Below the pieces are notes generated by a model, which saw only the letters and a list, made by a program, of their open reading frames with translations, was not told where the DNA came from and did not search any database. From NCBI RefSeq assembly GCF_030160835.1, contig NZ_BSPC01000045.1:29627-93626 (forward strand): DNA of 64,000 bases, written 5' to 3'. Each line of letters opens with the position of its first letter. Positions within the stretch are counted from its first letter, which is position 1. Shown here piece by piece: positions 25,700 to 36,561 of the stretch. The stretch is from Labrys miyagiensis (GTDB lineage: Bacteria; Pseudomonadota; Alphaproteobacteria; Rhizobiales; Labraceae). Made by a program: the position numbers and the translations under genes.

Positions 25700-28600
25700 A
25701 TGCGGATAGAACGGCTTTACACGAAGAAGGGGCAGTCCCCTTACGCCTCCATCGCCTTCCGGACAGCGACGAGCGAGATCCGGAATCCGGACGGCTCGAT
25801 CGTCTTCCGTCTTGAGAATATCGCCGTACCCGAGGCCTGGAGCCAGGTCGCGGCCGATATCCTGGCGCAGAAATACTTCCGCAAGGCGGGCGTGCCCGCG
25901 ATCATGAAGAAGGTGGAAGAAAACGCCGTGCCGTCCTGGCTGTGGCGCGCCACCCCCGACAAGAAGGCTCTGGCCGCCCTCCCCGAGGCCGAGCGCACTG
26001 TCGGCGAGACGGATTCGCGCCAGGTCTTCGATCGCCTCGCCGGCACCTGGACCTATTGGGGCTGGAAGGGCGGCTATTTCGACACCGAGGAGGATGCGCA
26101 GGCCTTCTATGACGAGCACCGCTACATGCTCGCCATGCAGATGGTGGCGCCGAACTCGCCGCAATGGTTCAACACCGGCCTGCACTGGGCCTATGGCATC
26201 GACGGCCCCGGCCAGGGCCATTTCTATGTCGACTACAAGACCGGCAAGCTGACCTCGTCGACCTCGGCCTACGAGCATCCGCAGCCGCATGCCTGCTTCA
26301 TCCAGTCGGTTGCCGACGACCTCGTCAACGAGGGCGGCATCATGGATCTGTGGGTGCGCGAGGCGCGCCTGTTCAAATATGGCTCGGGCACCGGCTCCAA
26401 CTTCTCGGCCCTGCGCAGCGAGGGCGAGAAGCTCTCGGGCGGCGGACGCTCCTCCGGCCTGATGTCTTTCCTGAAGATCGGCGACCGCGCCGCCGGCGCC
26501 ATCAAGTCTGGCGGCACTACGCGCCGCGCCGCCAAGATGGTGGTCGTCGATGCCGATCACCCCGATATCGAGACCTATATCGACTGGAAGGTGAAGGAGG
26601 AGCAGAAGGTCGCTGCTCTCGTCACCGGCTCCAAGATCGTGCAGCGGCACCTCAAGGCCGTGATGCGCGCCTGCGTGCAGTGCGAAGGCCCGGGCGAGGA
26701 TTGCTTCGACCCCGAGCGCAACCCTGCCCTCAAGCGCGAGATCAAGGCGGCCCGCCGCAACCTTGTCTCCGATAATCTGGTCAAGCGCGTCATCCAGTTC
26801 GCCAAGCAGGGCTACAAGGATATCGCCTTCGACACCTATGACACGGACTGGGATTCGGAGGCCTATCTGACAGTGGCCGGCCAGAATTCCAACAATTCGG
26901 TGCGCGTCGACGACGCCTTCCTGAATGCCGTCGAGAAGGACAGCGACTGGGAGCTCAAGGCCCGCATCACCGGCAAGACCGTGAAGACCCTGAAGGCTCG
27001 CGACCTTTGGGAAAAGATCGGCCATGCCGCCTGGGCTTCGGCGGATCCGGGCATCCAGTTCCACACCACCATCAACGACTGGCACACCTGCGCTGCATCG
27101 GGGCCGATCCGCGCCTCCAACCCGTGCTCGGAATACATGTTCCTCGACGACACGGCCTGCAACCTGGCGTCCTTGAACCTGCTGCAGTTCCGCAACGCCG
27201 ACGGCAGCTTCAACCTGGCTTCCTACGAGCATGCCGTCCGCCTGTGGACCGTCGTGCTCGAAATCTCGGTGATGATGGCGCAGTTCCCCTCCAAGGCGAT
27301 CGCGGAGCTTTCCTACCGCTACCGCACGCTGGGCCTGGGCTATGCCAATATCGGCGGCCTGCTGATGACTTCGGGTATCCCCTATGATTCCGACCAGGGC
27401 CGCGCTCTGGGCGGCGCCTTCTCAGCGATCATGACGGGCGTGGCCTATGCGACCTCGGCCGAGATGGCCAAGGAGCTTGGCGCCTTCCCGGACTATGAGC
27501 CGAACCGCGACTCCATGCTGCGCGTCATCCGCAACCACCGCCGCGCCGCCCATGGCGAGACCACGGGCTACGAGGCCCTCGCCACCAATCCGGTCGCGCT
27601 CGACCTTGCCACCCTCGCGGGCCTTGGCGAGTACGGCGCCGCTATTGCCGACCATGCCAAGGAAGCCTGGGACAAGGCCCTGGCTCTCGGCGAGAAGCAT
27701 GGCTACCGCAATGCCCAGGCGACCGTGATCGCGCCGACCGGCACGATTGGCCTCGTCATGGATTGCGACACCACCGGCATCGAGCCCGACTTCGCCCTGG
27801 TGAAGTTCAAGAAGCTGGCCGGCGGCGGCTACTTCAAGATCATCAACCGCGCGGTTCCCGAAGCCTTGCGCACGCTGGGCTATTCGGAAGCCGATATCGC
27901 CGAGATGGAGGCCTATGCGGTGGGCCATGCCTCGCTGCGCCAAGCTCCGTCGATCAACCACACCTCGCTGCTCGCCAAGGGCTTCACAGCGGAGAAGCTG
28001 GCGCAGGTCGAAAAGGCCCTCGGCGCGGCCTTCGACATCAAGTTCGTCTTCAACAAGTGGACGCTGGGCGAAGATTTCATCACCGGCAAGCTCGGCGTAC
28101 CCGCCGAGAAGCTGAACGAGGCTTCGTTCGACCTCCTCACTTATCTCGGCTTCTCCAAGTCGGACATCGAGAAGGCCAATGTGCATGTTTGCGGCGCGAT
28201 GACGCTGGAAGGTGCCCCGCACCTCAAGGCCGAGCACCTGCCGGTGTTCGATTGCGCCAATCCGTGCGGGCGCATCGGCAAGCGTTATCTCTCGGTCGAC
28301 AGCCATATCCGCATGATGGCGGCGGCCCAGCCCTTCATCTCGGGCGCGATCTCCAAGACCATCAACATGCCGAACGACGCCACGGTCGAGGATTGCAAGG
28401 CAGCCTACCAGCTCTCCTGGCGCCTCGCTCTCAAGGCCAACGCGCTCTATCGCGACGGCTCCAAGCTCTCGCAGCCGCTCAATTCGCAGCTTCTCGCCGA
28501 CGAGGACGAGCAGGATGCGGTAGAAGAGCATCTCGAGCGTTCCGTGCCGGCCCGCGCCGCGCAGGTGGCCGAGAAGATCGTCGAGCGCATCATCGAGCGG

Positions 28601-29458
28601 GTGGAAGTCGCCCGTGAGCGCGAGAAGATGCCCGATCGCCGCAAGGGCTATACCCAGAAGGCCACGGTGGGCGGCCACAAGATCTATCTGCGCACCGGCG
28701 AATATGACGATGGCCGTCTTGGCGAGATCTTCATCGACATGCACAAGGAAGGCGCCGCCTTCCGCGCCATGATGAACAATTTCGCCATCGCCATCTCGCT
28801 CGGCCTGCAATATGGCGTGCCGCTGGAGGAATATGTGGAGGCCTTCACCTTCACGCGCTTCGAACCGGCCGGCTTCGTGCAGGGCAACGACTCGATCAAG
28901 AACGCCACGTCGATTCTCGACTATGTGTTCCGCGAGCTCGCCATCTCCTATATCGGCCGCTATGACCTCGCCCATGTCATTCCGGACGAGGACAGCCACG
29001 CCACCCTTGGCGGCGGCAACAGCGAAAGCCGCGCTCCGGCAGCCCCCGTGATTGCCCCGGTCTCGCGTGGTCTCGTGCGCTCCAAGACCGAGCGCTTCGT
29101 GGTGATGCCGGGCGGCGCTGCCGCCGCCAGCACCTCGCTCGCCCCGGTCTCCGGCGAAGCACGCGGCGCCATCACCGCCCTCTCCTCTGCTGTGGCCAGT
29201 GCCGGCCTCACCCGCGGTGTGGTGGCAGGGCCGGGCGCCACCATCGGCGCTACTGCGCTGAAGGAGGAGGAAGCCCTCGACAGCCTCGCCTGGAGCGCGC
29301 CCGCTCCGGTCGTGAAGCCTGCTTCCGAACGCCGCAAGGAAGCCAAGCTGCGCGGCTATGAAGGCGAGGCCTGCCCCGAATGCGCCAACTTCACGCTGGT
29401 GCGGAATGGGACATGCCTGAAGTGCGATACCTGCGGTGGCACGACGGGCTGCAGCTGA
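25700..29458 (+). CDS. nrdJ: adenosylcobalamin-dependent (class II) ribonucleotide reductase
   Basis: NrdJ reduces ribonucleotides to deoxyribonucleotides with a B12-generated thiyl radical and works with or without oxygen. At 1,252 residues it is the long alphaproteobacterial form, starting [20 protein letters not shown]. The catalytic core includes [21 protein letters not shown]-type sequence around residues 473-495 and [20 protein letters not shown] near 680. The C-terminus is a low-complexity Ala-rich linker followed by a zinc-binding or redox cysteine module ([23 protein letters not shown]). It is monocistronic with its own terminator. Dependence on B12 means the cell makes or imports cobalamin. 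Confidence 0.97.
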   Translation: MRIERLYTKKGQSPYASIAFRTATSEIRNPDGSIVFRLENIAVPEAWSQVAADILAQKYFRKAGVPAIMKKVEENAVPSWLWRATPDKKALAALPEAERTVGETDSRQVFDRLAGTWTYWGWKGGYFDTEEDAQAFYDEHRYMLAMQMVAPNSPQWFNTGLHWAYGIDGPGQGHFYVDYKTGKLTSSTSAYEHPQPHACFIQSVADDLVNEGGIMDLWVREARLFKYGSGTGSNFSALRSEGEKLSGGGRSSGLMSFLKIGDRAAGAIKSGGTTRRAAKMVVVDADHPDIETYIDWKVKEEQKVAALVTGSKIVQRHLKAVMRACVQCEGPGEDCFDPERNPALKREIKAARRNLVSDNLVKRVIQFAKQGYKDIAFDTYDTDWDSEAYLTVAGQNSNNSVRVDDAFLNAVEKDSDWELKARITGKTVKTLKARDLWEKIGHAAWASADPGIQFHTTINDWHTCAASGPIRASNPCSEYMFLDDTACNLASLNLLQFRNADGSFNLASYEHAVRLWTVVLEISVMMAQFPSKAIAELSYRYRTLGLGYANIGGLLMTSGIPYDSDQGRALGGAFSAIMTGVAYATSAEMAKELGAFPDYEPNRDSMLRVIRNHRRAAHGETTGYEALATNPVALDLATLAGLGEYGAAIADHAKEAWDKALALGEKHGYRNAQATVIAPTGTIGLVMDCDTTGIEPDFALVKFKKLAGGGYFKIINRAVPEALRTLGYSEADIAEMEAYAVGHASLRQAPSINHTSLLAKGFTAEKLAQVEKALGAAFDIKFVFNKWTLGEDFITGKLGVPAEKLNEASFDLLTYLGFSKSDIEKANVHVCGAMTLEGAPHLKAEHLPVFDCANPCGRIGKRYLSVDSHIRMMAAAQPFISGAISKTINMPNDATVEDCKAAYQLSWRLALKANALYRDGSKLSQPLNSQLLADEDEQDAVEEHLERSVPARAAQVAEKIVERIIERVEVAREREKMPDRRKGYTQKATVGGHKIYLRTGEYDDGRLGEIFIDMHKEGAAFRAMMNNFAIAISLGLQYGVPLEEYVEAFTFTRFEPAGFVQGNDSIKNATSILDYVFRELAISYIGRYDLAHVIPDEDSHATLGGGNSESRAPAAPVIAPVSRGLVRSKTERFVVMPGGAAAASTSLAPVSGEARGAITALSSAVASAGLTRGVVAGPGATIGATALKEEEALDSLAWSAPAPVVKPASERRKEAKLRGYEGEACPECANFTLVRNGTCLKCDTCGGTTGCS

Positions 29459-29512
29459 GACAGTGATGCTTCAAAAGTACCTGTGATTTCAATGGCTTAA
29501 AAACTCTAACAT

Positions 29513-29548
29513 TCGCCCGTCAAACAAACTTGGCGGGCGATTGTTTTC
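29513..29548 (+). terminator. nrdJ terminator
   Basis: The arms TCGCCCGTC (29513-29521) and GGCGGGCGA (29532-29540), with one G-T pair, are followed by TTGTTTT. They lie 55 bases after the nrdJ stop. Confidence 0.85.
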
Positions 29549-29625
29549 TAACGAGGATGTGCCGGCCGCTTGCGCGCGAATCGCGCTGGGGACGAATGCC
29601 GCGGCATTCTCCTGGGACGATGCAC

Positions 29626-29931
29626 CTAATAATAACGCGGGATCGGGCCGTTATGCGGCGTCACATTCCCCTCAAGGTCGATGAAGCACTCGTCGATGTA
29701 GCACCAGCCCCAGCCTTCCGGTGGATCATAGCCTTCGATCACCGGGTGGCCGGTTGCCTTGAAATGCCGTGTGGCGTGCTTGTTGGGTGAGTCATCGCAG
29801 CAGCCGACGTGGCCGCATGTCCGGCACAGGCGCAGGTGAACCCAGGTGCTGCCTGATTTGAGGCATTCCTCGCAGCCGAGCGCGCTGGGGGTAACCACGG
29901 GTATGTCTTCGGCGTGGGCGCATTCATCCAT
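29626..29931 (-). CDS. UBP-type zinc finger protein
   Basis: This 101-residue protein is almost entirely one ZnF-UBP domain. The zinc ligands are visible as CEEC near residue 20, CRTCGHVGCCDDSPNKHATRH, and a second histidine in TGHPVIEGY. The C-terminal WCYIDECFIDL closes the fold. In eukaryotes this domain binds the free C-terminus of ubiquitin; bacteria lack ubiquitin, so the ligand is unknown. It starts 14 bases after the stop of the flavoprotein gene and must be co-transcribed. This pairing is common in Hyphomicrobiales and suggests a shared, undefined redox or regulatory task. Confidence 0.9.
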   Translation of the reverse strand: MDECAHAEDIPVVTPSALGCEECLKSGSTWVHLRLCRTCGHVGCCDDSPNKHATRHFKATGHPVIEGYDPPEGWGWCYIDECFIDLEGNVTPHNGPIPRYY

Positions 29932-29945
29932 GGTTGCTTTCCTGT

Positions 29946-31622
29946 CTAAGCGGTGGATTGTCGTGCTCCGGTGAGAAAGCCATGCAGGGCGGCGACGACC
30001 TGGGCCCCCTCGCCGATGGCGCCACCGACGCGTTTGACGGAGCCGGAGCGTACATCGCCCACGGCGAAGACGCCCGGCACACTCGTCTCGAGCGGCGACG
30101 CCGAGGAGTTCACAGGCAGGCCGGTGATGACGAAGCCGGCCTTATCCAGCTCCACGCCGCAATCGGAAAGCCAGGCCGTCGCCGGCTCCGCACCGATGAA
30201 GAGGAAGACATTGCGAATGTCCCTCTCATGGTCCAGGCCGGCCTCCTCGTTACGCCAGCGCACCTTTTCAAGACCGGTTTCCGGCGAGCCCTCCAGGGCC
30301 GTCAGCTGCGTGCGCGTATGCAGGGCGATATTGGGGGCCGCGGCTATGCGATCGACGAGATATTGCGACATGGTCTCGGCAAGTCCGCTGCCGCGCACCA
30401 TGACATGCACATTCTCGGCCGCACCGGACAAAAACACCGCCGCCTGCCCCGCCGAATTGCCGCCGCCGACGATGATGACCTCCTGGCCGGCGCAGAACCT
30501 GGCTTCGATGGGCGAGGCCCAGTACCAGACGCCTTTGCCTTCATAGACCTGCAGGTCGGCGACGCTGGGACGGCGATAGCGGGCGCCGCTGGCGATCACG
30601 ACCGAACGAGCGCGGACGCGCGCCCCACCCTCCAGTTCAAGCGCGAGGAGACCGTCGGCCCTGCTGCAATCCAGCCGCTTCACTTCACATGGAATCATCA
30701 CCTCCGCGCCGAATTTTTGCGCCTGGGCGAAAGCTCGGCCCACCAGGGCCTGCCCTGAGATGCCGGTGGGAAAGCCGAAATAATTCTCAATCCGGGCACT
30801 CGCGCCAGCCTGTCCGCCGAACGCCCGGGCGTCGAGTACGACAGCGGACAGTCCCTCCGAGCAGGCATAGACCGCGGTTGCCAGCCCCGCCGGGCCGGCC
30901 CCGACGATGGCGACATCATACAGCGCGCTGGCCGGGCGCTCCGCGAGCATGCCCATGGCCCGCGCCAACTCGGCTTCTGTCGGGTTGTGCAGCGTCGTAC
31001 CATCCGACATGACGACCCATGGCAGCCCTTTCAGAGCAGTTGGCGCGGCTGCAACCAGGCCTGCCGCCTCGGCGTCGACGGTGGGATCGAGGAGGTGATA
31101 GGGGTAGGCGTTGCGGGTGAGGAAGCTCTGCAGGCGCATGACATCTGGCATATGGAGGCTGCCGACGAGCAAGGGGCCGCCGACGCCGCTCTGGATCAGG
31201 CCGACGCGGCGGAGAATCAGGGCACGCATGATGCGCTCGCCCAGATCGGCCTCTGCCGTCAACAGCCGCCGCAAGCGCGCCGGCGCGATGACGATGGCCT
31301 CGACCTCGCCTTCGGCATGGGCATCGACGAATGAAGCGCGGCCCGATAGTTGACCCACCTCGCCGAGGAACTGTCCCGGCCCGTATTCGACGACCGGCGA
31401 GACGTGGCCCAGCCCATCGCGTTGTGTGATCGCCACATGGCCCGAAAGCACCACGATCATGCCCGCACCAGGCTTGCCGCTCTCGACGATACGCTCGCGA
31501 TCGCGATAGCGCCTCGGCTCGCCGAACTTCCCCATCCGGGCAATTTCGACACTGGTGAGTGTGGGAAACATCTGCTCGAAGCGGGCATTCGAGGCAGCAG
31601 AGCCAATGGATGGAGTTGTCAT
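29946..31622 (-). CDS. cyclic-nucleotide-domain FAD-dependent oxidoreductase (thioredoxin-reductase-like, CxxC lost)
   Basis: This is a 558-residue three-part protein. Residues about 15-135 are a Crp-type cyclic-nucleotide-binding domain (GEVGQLSGRASFVDAHAEG). Residues about 150-240 form a small thioredoxin-like linker region. Residues about 255-550 are a thioredoxin-reductase fold with FAD site VAIVGAGPAGLATAV, NADPH site VIIVGGGNSAGQAAVFL and FAD-closing GVFAVGDVRSG. Where thioredoxin reductases have CATC this protein has GVWYWASPIEA, so the redox-active disulfide is missing and it cannot reduce thioredoxin in the usual way. The ATG at 31622 follows GGAG. It probably ends the cydAB-gnd transcript with the zinc-finger gene. 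Confidence 0.9.
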   Translation of the reverse strand: MTTPSIGSAASNARFEQMFPTLTSVEIARMGKFGEPRRYRDRERIVESGKPGAGMIVVLSGHVAITQRDGLGHVSPVVEYGPGQFLGEVGQLSGRASFVDAHAEGEVEAIVIAPARLRRLLTAEADLGERIMRALILRRVGLIQSGVGGPLLVGSLHMPDVMRLQSFLTRNAYPYHLLDPTVDAEAAGLVAAAPTALKGLPWVVMSDGTTLHNPTEAELARAMGMLAERPASALYDVAIVGAGPAGLATAVYACSEGLSAVVLDARAFGGQAGASARIENYFGFPTGISGQALVGRAFAQAQKFGAEVMIPCEVKRLDCSRADGLLALELEGGARVRARSVVIASGARYRRPSVADLQVYEGKGVWYWASPIEARFCAGQEVIIVGGGNSAGQAAVFLSGAAENVHVMVRGSGLAETMSQYLVDRIAAAPNIALHTRTQLTALEGSPETGLEKVRWRNEEAGLDHERDIRNVFLFIGAEPATAWLSDCGVELDKAGFVITGLPVNSSASPLETSVPGVFAVGDVRSGSVKRVGGAIGEGAQVVAALHGFLTGARQSTA

Positions 31623-31766
31623 GACTTTGCTCCGCCAGCCGGCGACCCCGGATGAGCGACGATCGGTTCCGATGTGTCGCCCCCCAATCCCGTTCTCCAT
31701 CCCCTTCCCGTCGACGTCAACCAATGCAACCCCTGCGGGAAGGAGCTTATCGTCGTCAGTCCGGCT

Positions 31767-32774
31767 CTATTTCTCCAGATGACCGCCAAATTGGTAACGC
31801 ATGGCCGACAGAAGCTTGTTCTGGAAATCGGCGTCGCCACGCGAACTGAACCGCTCGTAGAGAGCAGTGGTGAGCACCGGCGCGGGAACCGCCTCGTCGA
31901 TCGCGGCCGTTATCGTCCACCGGCCTTCGCCGGAATCGGAAACGCGGCCCTGGAACTTTGCAAGGGCGGGGTCCTCGATCAAGGCCGCCGCCGTCAGATC
32001 GAGAAGCCACGAGGCGATCACGCTCCCACGGCGCCACACCTCCGCCACCTCGGCCAGGTTGAAATCATATTGATAATGTTCCGGGTTGCGCAGCGGCGTG
32101 GTTTCGGCGTCGATCACACCCGATGTCTTGCCGATATTGGCTGAGCGCAGAATGCCCAGCCCTTCGGCGTAAGCGGCCATCAGGCCATATTCGATACCGT
32201 TGTGCACCATCTTGACGAAATGGCCCGCGCCGCTTTCCCCGCAGTGAAGATAGCCGAGTTCCGACGTGCCACTCGCTTCCGCTCGCCCCGGTGTCCTTGG
32301 AATGTCACCTGGGCCTGGAGCGAGTGTCTTGAAAATCGGATCGAGGCGTTGGACCTCAGCGTTTGGCCCTCCGATCATCATGCAATAGCCACGCTCCAGC
32401 CCCCACACGCCGCCGCTCGTGCCGACGTCGATATATCGTATCCCTTTCGAGGCCAGTTCCTTGGAGCGTCGGATGTCATCGATGTAGTATGAGTTGCCGC
32501 CATCGATCAGGGTGTCTCCCGGTTCAAGCAAGGGCGCCACCTGGGCGATCGTGCTATCCACGACCGCGGCCGGCACCATCAGCCAGACGGCGCGCGGTTT
32601 CTCGAGCTTGGCCACAAGGTCGGCCAGCGAAGTACTTCCGGTCGCGCTCTCCGCCGTCAATTGCTGGACAGCCTGTGGAGACATGTCGAAGACCACGCAT
32701 TGATGGCCCTGCTTGAGGAGCCTTCCCACCATGTTGGCGCCCATCCTGCCCAGACCGACCATTCCGAGTTGCAT
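31767..32774 (-). CDS. gnd: 6-phosphogluconate dehydrogenase, decarboxylating, short type
   Basis: This enzyme converts 6-phosphogluconate to ribulose 5-phosphate. At 335 residues it is the short YqeC/GndA-like form, usually NAD-preferring. It has [18 protein letters not shown] for the dinucleotide, [14 protein letters not shown], the catalytic region [15 protein letters not shown] and [24 protein letters not shown] precedes the ATG. It begins 40 bases after cydB, so it is in the cydAB operon. Pairing a pentose-pathway enzyme with the oxidase is seen in other alphaproteobacteria, but its meaning is unclear. Confidence 0.94.
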   Translation of the reverse strand: MQLGMVGLGRMGANMVGRLLKQGHQCVVFDMSPQAVQQLTAESATGSTSLADLVAKLEKPRAVWLMVPAAVVDSTIAQVAPLLEPGDTLIDGGNSYYIDDIRRSKELASKGIRYIDVGTSGGVWGLERGYCMMIGGPNAEVQRLDPIFKTLAPGPGDIPRTPGRAEASGTSELGYLHCGESGAGHFVKMVHNGIEYGLMAAYAEGLGILRSANIGKTSGVIDAETTPLRNPEHYQYDFNLAEVAEVWRRGSVIASWLLDLTAAALIEDPALAKFQGRVSDSGEGRWTITAAIDEAVPAPVLTTALYERFSSRGDADFQNKLLSAMRYQFGGHLEK

Positions 32775-32814
32775 GATTATCTCCTTTGAGGAAAAACTGC
32801 CCTATGTCTCAACT

Positions 32815-33825
32815 TCAGTGATAGCCAATGTCGGACCGCACCTTGCCGCGGAAAACCCAGTAGGACCAACTGGTGTACATCAGAATGACAGGTAAGAGCA
32901 CGAGCGTGCCGACAAGCAGGAAGGCCTGCGTCCGCGGCGAGGATGCTGCTTCCCACAAGGTGAAATGTCCAGGCACGATCATCGGAAACAGGCTGATAGC
33001 GATGCCGACATAGGACAGGGCGAACATCCCGATACTGCCGATGAACGGCGCCGCCTCCGCTTCGCTTTCGAGCGCGCGCCAGGTCAGGATGGCCACCACA
33101 GCCGTGGCGATCGGTATGGGAGCGAGCAGCAGCGTGTTGGGCCAGCCGAACCAGCGGGCCGAGATGGCCGGGCTCATGAAGGGTGTCCAGATGCTGACGA
33201 TGCCGACGGCGACGATCACGCCAAGAAGACAGACGCGCCCCTGCATGCGGGCCGCCGCCTGGACCGCTCCTTCCGTCTTCAGGATCAGCCAGCCGGATCC
33301 CAGCAGGCCGTAGCCGAACAGCAGCGCCACCCCCGTAAGCAGGGAAAAGGGGGTGAGGAAATCGAAGGAGCTGCCCGAAAAGGTCCGGCCCGTGACCTGG
33401 AAGCCTTGGATGAAGGCGCCAAGTACCACGCCCTGGGCGAAGGTCGCGATGCCGGAACCATAGCAGAAGGCGTGGTCCCAGAAGGTCTTGTGCGCGGTGT
33501 CGCGAAAACGAAATTCGAAGGCGACGCCGCGAAACACCAGCGCCAGCAGCATGACCAGGATCGGAAAATAGACAGCAGGAATGATGATGGCGAAGGCGAC
33601 CGGAAAGGCGGCCAGCAGCCCGAGGCCGCCCAGGACCAGCCAGGTTTCGTTGCCGTCCCAGATCGGGGCGATCGAGTTCATGATGATGTTGCGCGAGGGC
33701 GTGTCGGGCGCAAGGCCGTAGAGCATGCCGACGCCGAGGTCGAAGCCGTCCAGCAGGACGTAGAAGAACACCGCCATGCCCAGGATCAGCGTCCAGATCG
33801 GCACGAAGTCGAGCACCGGGTTCAT
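32815..33825 (-). CDS. cydB: cytochrome bd-type quinol oxidase subunit II
   Basis: CydB is the second membrane subunit of the bd-type quinol oxidase. It is 336 residues with about eight membrane helices and the typical N-terminus beginning FVPIWTLILGMAVFFYVLLD and GFDLGVGMLYG. WDGNETWLVLGG is the family signature. Its ATG overlaps the cydA stop by four bases. Together with the short Q-loop of CydA this looks like the cyanide-insensitive (CIO) subtype. Confidence 0.96.
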   Translation of the reverse strand: MNPVLDFVPIWTLILGMAVFFYVLLDGFDLGVGMLYGLAPDTPSRNIIMNSIAPIWDGNETWLVLGGLGLLAAFPVAFAIIIPAVYFPILVMLLALVFRGVAFEFRFRDTAHKTFWDHAFCYGSGIATFAQGVVLGAFIQGFQVTGRTFSGSSFDFLTPFSLLTGVALLFGYGLLGSGWLILKTEGAVQAAARMQGRVCLLGVIVAVGIVSIWTPFMSPAISARWFGWPNTLLLAPIPIATAVVAILTWRALESEAEAAPFIGSIGMFALSYVGIAISLFPMIVPGHFTLWEAASSPRTQAFLLVGTLVLLPVILMYTSWSYWVFRGKVRSDIGYH

Positions 33826-35225
33826 CGCACTTCTCCCTTGCCAAGGCCGACGGCGCCGGCCAGGACCGGCGCTTCCGGCCGCCCACCTTCTACAGTGGAG
33901 ACCTCCTCTTCCACCTGCGCAGGTCCCTTGCGCACGAGGCGCAGCATCAAGATGACGCCGACGGGGTAGATGATCAGGTAGACGAGCATGTAGCTCAGCA
34001 GCGAAAAGGCGACGTTAGACCCCGTCAGCGAGGGTGAGACGGAATCGGCGGTGCGCAGCAGGCCGAAGACGGTCCAGGGCTGGCGCCCGACCTCCGTCGT
34101 CGCCCAGCCGGCTATAACAGCGACGAAGCCGATCGGAATGGTGAATTGGCACAGGATGAGGAAGAACCGGCTGTCGTCGAGCCGCTCGCGCCAGCGCAGC
34201 CAGCCACCGAGCAGGACCATGCAGAGCATCACCACGGCGCAGCCGACCATGATGCGGAAGGCGAAGAAAGGAATGGCGACGGGCGGGCGCTGGTCGGCCG
34301 GGAAATCGTTGAGGCCCTTGACCTCGCCGTCGAGCTCATGGGTGAGGATCAGGCTGCCCAGAACGGGCACCTCGATGGCGAACAGGTTCTTGCCGGCCTT
34401 CTCGTCGGGAATGGCGAACAGGGTCAGCGGAATGCCCCGGCCGGTGTCCCAGCGCGCCTCGATGGCGGCGAGCTTGGCAGGCTGGTACTGGCGCGTGTTC
34501 AGGCCATGCTGGTCACCGAGGAACATCTGCAGCGGCACCAGCACGGTGAGCAGCCAGAGCGCCATCGACAGCATCGTCCGCCCCTCCGCATAGGAGGCGC
34601 TGCGGCGGGTGAGATGGGCGCCGACGCCGAGGACGACGAAGCCGGTGGTGACATAGAAGGCCACCACGGTATGGGCGAGCCGGAATGGGAAGGAGGGATT
34701 GAAGACGACCTCCAGCCAGTCCTTGGGGAAGAAGCGTCCATCGATGATTTCATAGCCGGCGGGCGTCTGCATCCAGCTGTTGGCCGAGAGGATCCAGAAG
34801 GACGAGAAAAGGGTGCCGAGCGCGACCATCAGCGCCGCGATAAAATGGGCCCAGCGCGGCACCAATTGCCGGCCGAAGAGCAGCACGCCGAGGAAGGCCG
34901 CTTCCAGAAAGAAGGCGGTCAGCCCCTCATAGGCGAACAGTGGCGACAGGACATTGGACGTGGCCTCCGCATATCGGCTCCAATTGGTGCCGAACTGGAA
35001 CGGCATGATGATGCCAGTGACGACGCCCATGCCAAAAGCGATCGAGAAGATCTTGATCCAGAAGGTGGCGACGCGGACATAGACCTGCCGCCCCGTTGCC
35101 AGGGCCAGGCCTTCCAGAAGCGCGATGAAGGACGCCATGCCGACGGTGAAGGCGGGTAGCAGAATGTGCCAACCGATGACCCAGGCAAATTGCAATCGCG
35201 ACAAAAAGACAGGATCGAGTTCCAT
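33822..35225 (-). CDS. cydA: cytochrome bd-type quinol oxidase subunit I
   Basis: CydA carries the haems and oxidises quinol, passing electrons to oxygen without pumping protons. At 467 residues it has about nine membrane helices. The N-terminal haem region is FLSRLQFAWVIGWHILLPAF, with the haem-ligand histidine in it. GRQPWTVFGLLRTADSVSP is the conserved late motif. The Q-loop between helices 6 and 7 is short, as in CIO oxidases. The ATG at 35225 lies behind a GGGGGG run. It heads the operon cydA-cydB-gnd and is divergent from hpnA across 343 bases. Confidence 0.96.
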   Translation of the reverse strand: MELDPVFLSRLQFAWVIGWHILLPAFTVGMASFIALLEGLALATGRQVYVRVATFWIKIFSIAFGMGVVTGIIMPFQFGTNWSRYAEATSNVLSPLFAYEGLTAFFLEAAFLGVLLFGRQLVPRWAHFIAALMVALGTLFSSFWILSANSWMQTPAGYEIIDGRFFPKDWLEVVFNPSFPFRLAHTVVAFYVTTGFVVLGVGAHLTRRSASYAEGRTMLSMALWLLTVLVPLQMFLGDQHGLNTRQYQPAKLAAIEARWDTGRGIPLTLFAIPDEKAGKNLFAIEVPVLGSLILTHELDGEVKGLNDFPADQRPPVAIPFFAFRIMVGCAVVMLCMVLLGGWLRWRERLDDSRFFLILCQFTIPIGFVAVIAGWATTEVGRQPWTVFGLLRTADSVSPSLTGSNVAFSLLSYMLVYLIIYPVGVILMLRLVRKGPAQVEEEVSTVEGGRPEAPVLAGAVGLGKGEVR

Positions 35226-35568
35226 CACTTGCCCCCCAGAACTGCATCGTAGTCTCGGGACGAACCACAAAACTAAAATGACTGCTGCTCGTGTCCGATA
35301 GCAAGAGGATAGATTTATCTGTTTTTACTTTGATCTCATTTTTTCTTCAATTCTAAGAGGTGCACACCTGCTGCCTGCTCCATCTTAGGTTGCGTCGGAG
35401 AGGCAGGACGCTCGACTGCCGCTCGTTGTCTGCCTGGTTCGCTCCATGGAGACCGCGGCACCGTGTCTCTACCTGTCTTCCTTGGCGCCTGGCTCGACGC
35501 GGACGGTGGAACTGGCTAGCCTTGCTCCTCGCAGTCGAGCGCCTCAGCGTGAACGGAGCAGGTATGCA
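35226..35568. other. divergent promoter region, cydA / hpnA
   Basis: These 343 bases separate the two start codons. The cydA-proximal third (35270-35355) is AT-rich and should contain the oxidase promoter. I found no complete FNR/FixK box (TTGAT-N4-ATCAA), only a lone TTGAT near 35329. The hpnA-proximal part is GC-rich, with an in-frame extension of hpnA that is not protein-like. Confidence 0.5.
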
Positions 35569-36561
35569 ATGACGCTCGCAGTCGTTACCGGCGCCTTCGG
35601 CTTTATCGGATCGGCGGTGGCCCGCCATCTCAGACATGAGGGTTACCGCATACGCACGGTTGCGCGCCCTTCCAGCCAGCGGGACAGAATGGAAGAACTG
35701 GACTGTGAAGTTGTCATCGGCGATCTGCGTGATGCCGAAGTGGCGCGGCAGTCCATGCAGGGCGCCGACAGTCTCTTCCATGTGGCGGCTGACTATCGCC
35801 TTTGGGCGCCGCATCCCGAAGAAATCCGCCACAACAATGTCGCCATGACGCGCAACATCATGCAGGCCGCTCTCGAGGCAAGAATCGAGCGCGTGGTCTA
35901 TACCTCCAGTGTCGCCACGATCCGTCCACCGAGCACATCCGATGCCAGCGACGAGACAGCACAACTGGATGAAGAGGATGCTGTCGGTGCCTATAAGCAG
36001 AGCAAGGTTGCCGCGGAGCAGTTGGTCCAGCAGATGATTCGGGACCAGGGTCTGCCGGCTGTCATCGTCAATCCCTCCACCCCCATCGGGCCCGGCGATG
36101 TCCGCCCAACGCCCACGGGCCGGATCGTGATCGAGGCAGCGTCAGGGCGGATGCCGGCCTTCGTCGACACCGGTCTCAACCTCGTTCACGTCGACGATGT
36201 CGCGCTCGGACATATCGCCGCCTTTCGCCGCGGCCGCGTGGGCGAGCGTTACATCCTCGGCGGCCAGGACGTCTCCCTGGCACGGATGCTTGCCGATATC
36301 GCCGCTATCGTCGGCAGGCGGCCGCCGAGCATTCGCCTGCCGCGCGGCGCCGTCGTCCCCCTCGCCGTCGCGGCCGAAGCGGTCGCCCGCGTGACGGGCC
36401 GCGAACCCTTCGTCAGCCTCGACGCGCTCAGAATGTCCCGCCACAAGATGTATTACACCTCGGCGAAAGCCGAGCGCGAACTCGGCTACCATGCACGTCC
36501 CTATGGCGAAGCGCTGAACGATGCGATCGCATGGTTCAGGCTGGCGGGATATCTGCGATGA
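35569..36561 (+). CDS. hpnA: hopanoid-associated sugar epimerase HpnA
   Basis: HpnA is a 330-residue extended short-chain dehydrogenase of the NAD-dependent epimerase group. TGAFGFIGSAVARHLRHEGY binds the dinucleotide, YTSSVATI follows, and the catalytic pair is Tyr in AYKQSKVAAEQ (YxxxK). VNPSTPIGPGDVRPTPTGR is typical of the hopanoid-associated branch. Its exact reaction is not established; it may shape a sugar nucleotide for hopanoid headgroups. Its stop overlaps hpnB by four bases. It is the first gene of the seven-gene operon hpnA-B-C-D-E-shc-hpnG. Confidence 0.94.
   Translation: MTLAVVTGAFGFIGSAVARHLRHEGYRIRTVARPSSQRDRMEELDCEVVIGDLRDAEVARQSMQGADSLFHVAADYRLWAPHPEEIRHNNVAMTRNIMQAALEARIERVVYTSSVATIRPPSTSDASDETAQLDEEDAVGAYKQSKVAAEQLVQQMIRDQGLPAVIVNPSTPIGPGDVRPTPTGRIVIEAASGRMPAFVDTGLNLVHVDDVALGHIAAFRRGRVGERYILGGQDVSLARMLADIAAIVGRRPPSIRLPRGAVVPLAVAAEAVARVTGREPFVSLDALRMSRHKMYYTSAKAERELGYHARPYGEALNDAIAWFRLAGYLR

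Noticed and set aside
25624-25815. 63-codon frame overlapping the start of nrdJ
   Set aside because: Out of frame with nrdJ and continues into its coding sequence; product not protein-like.
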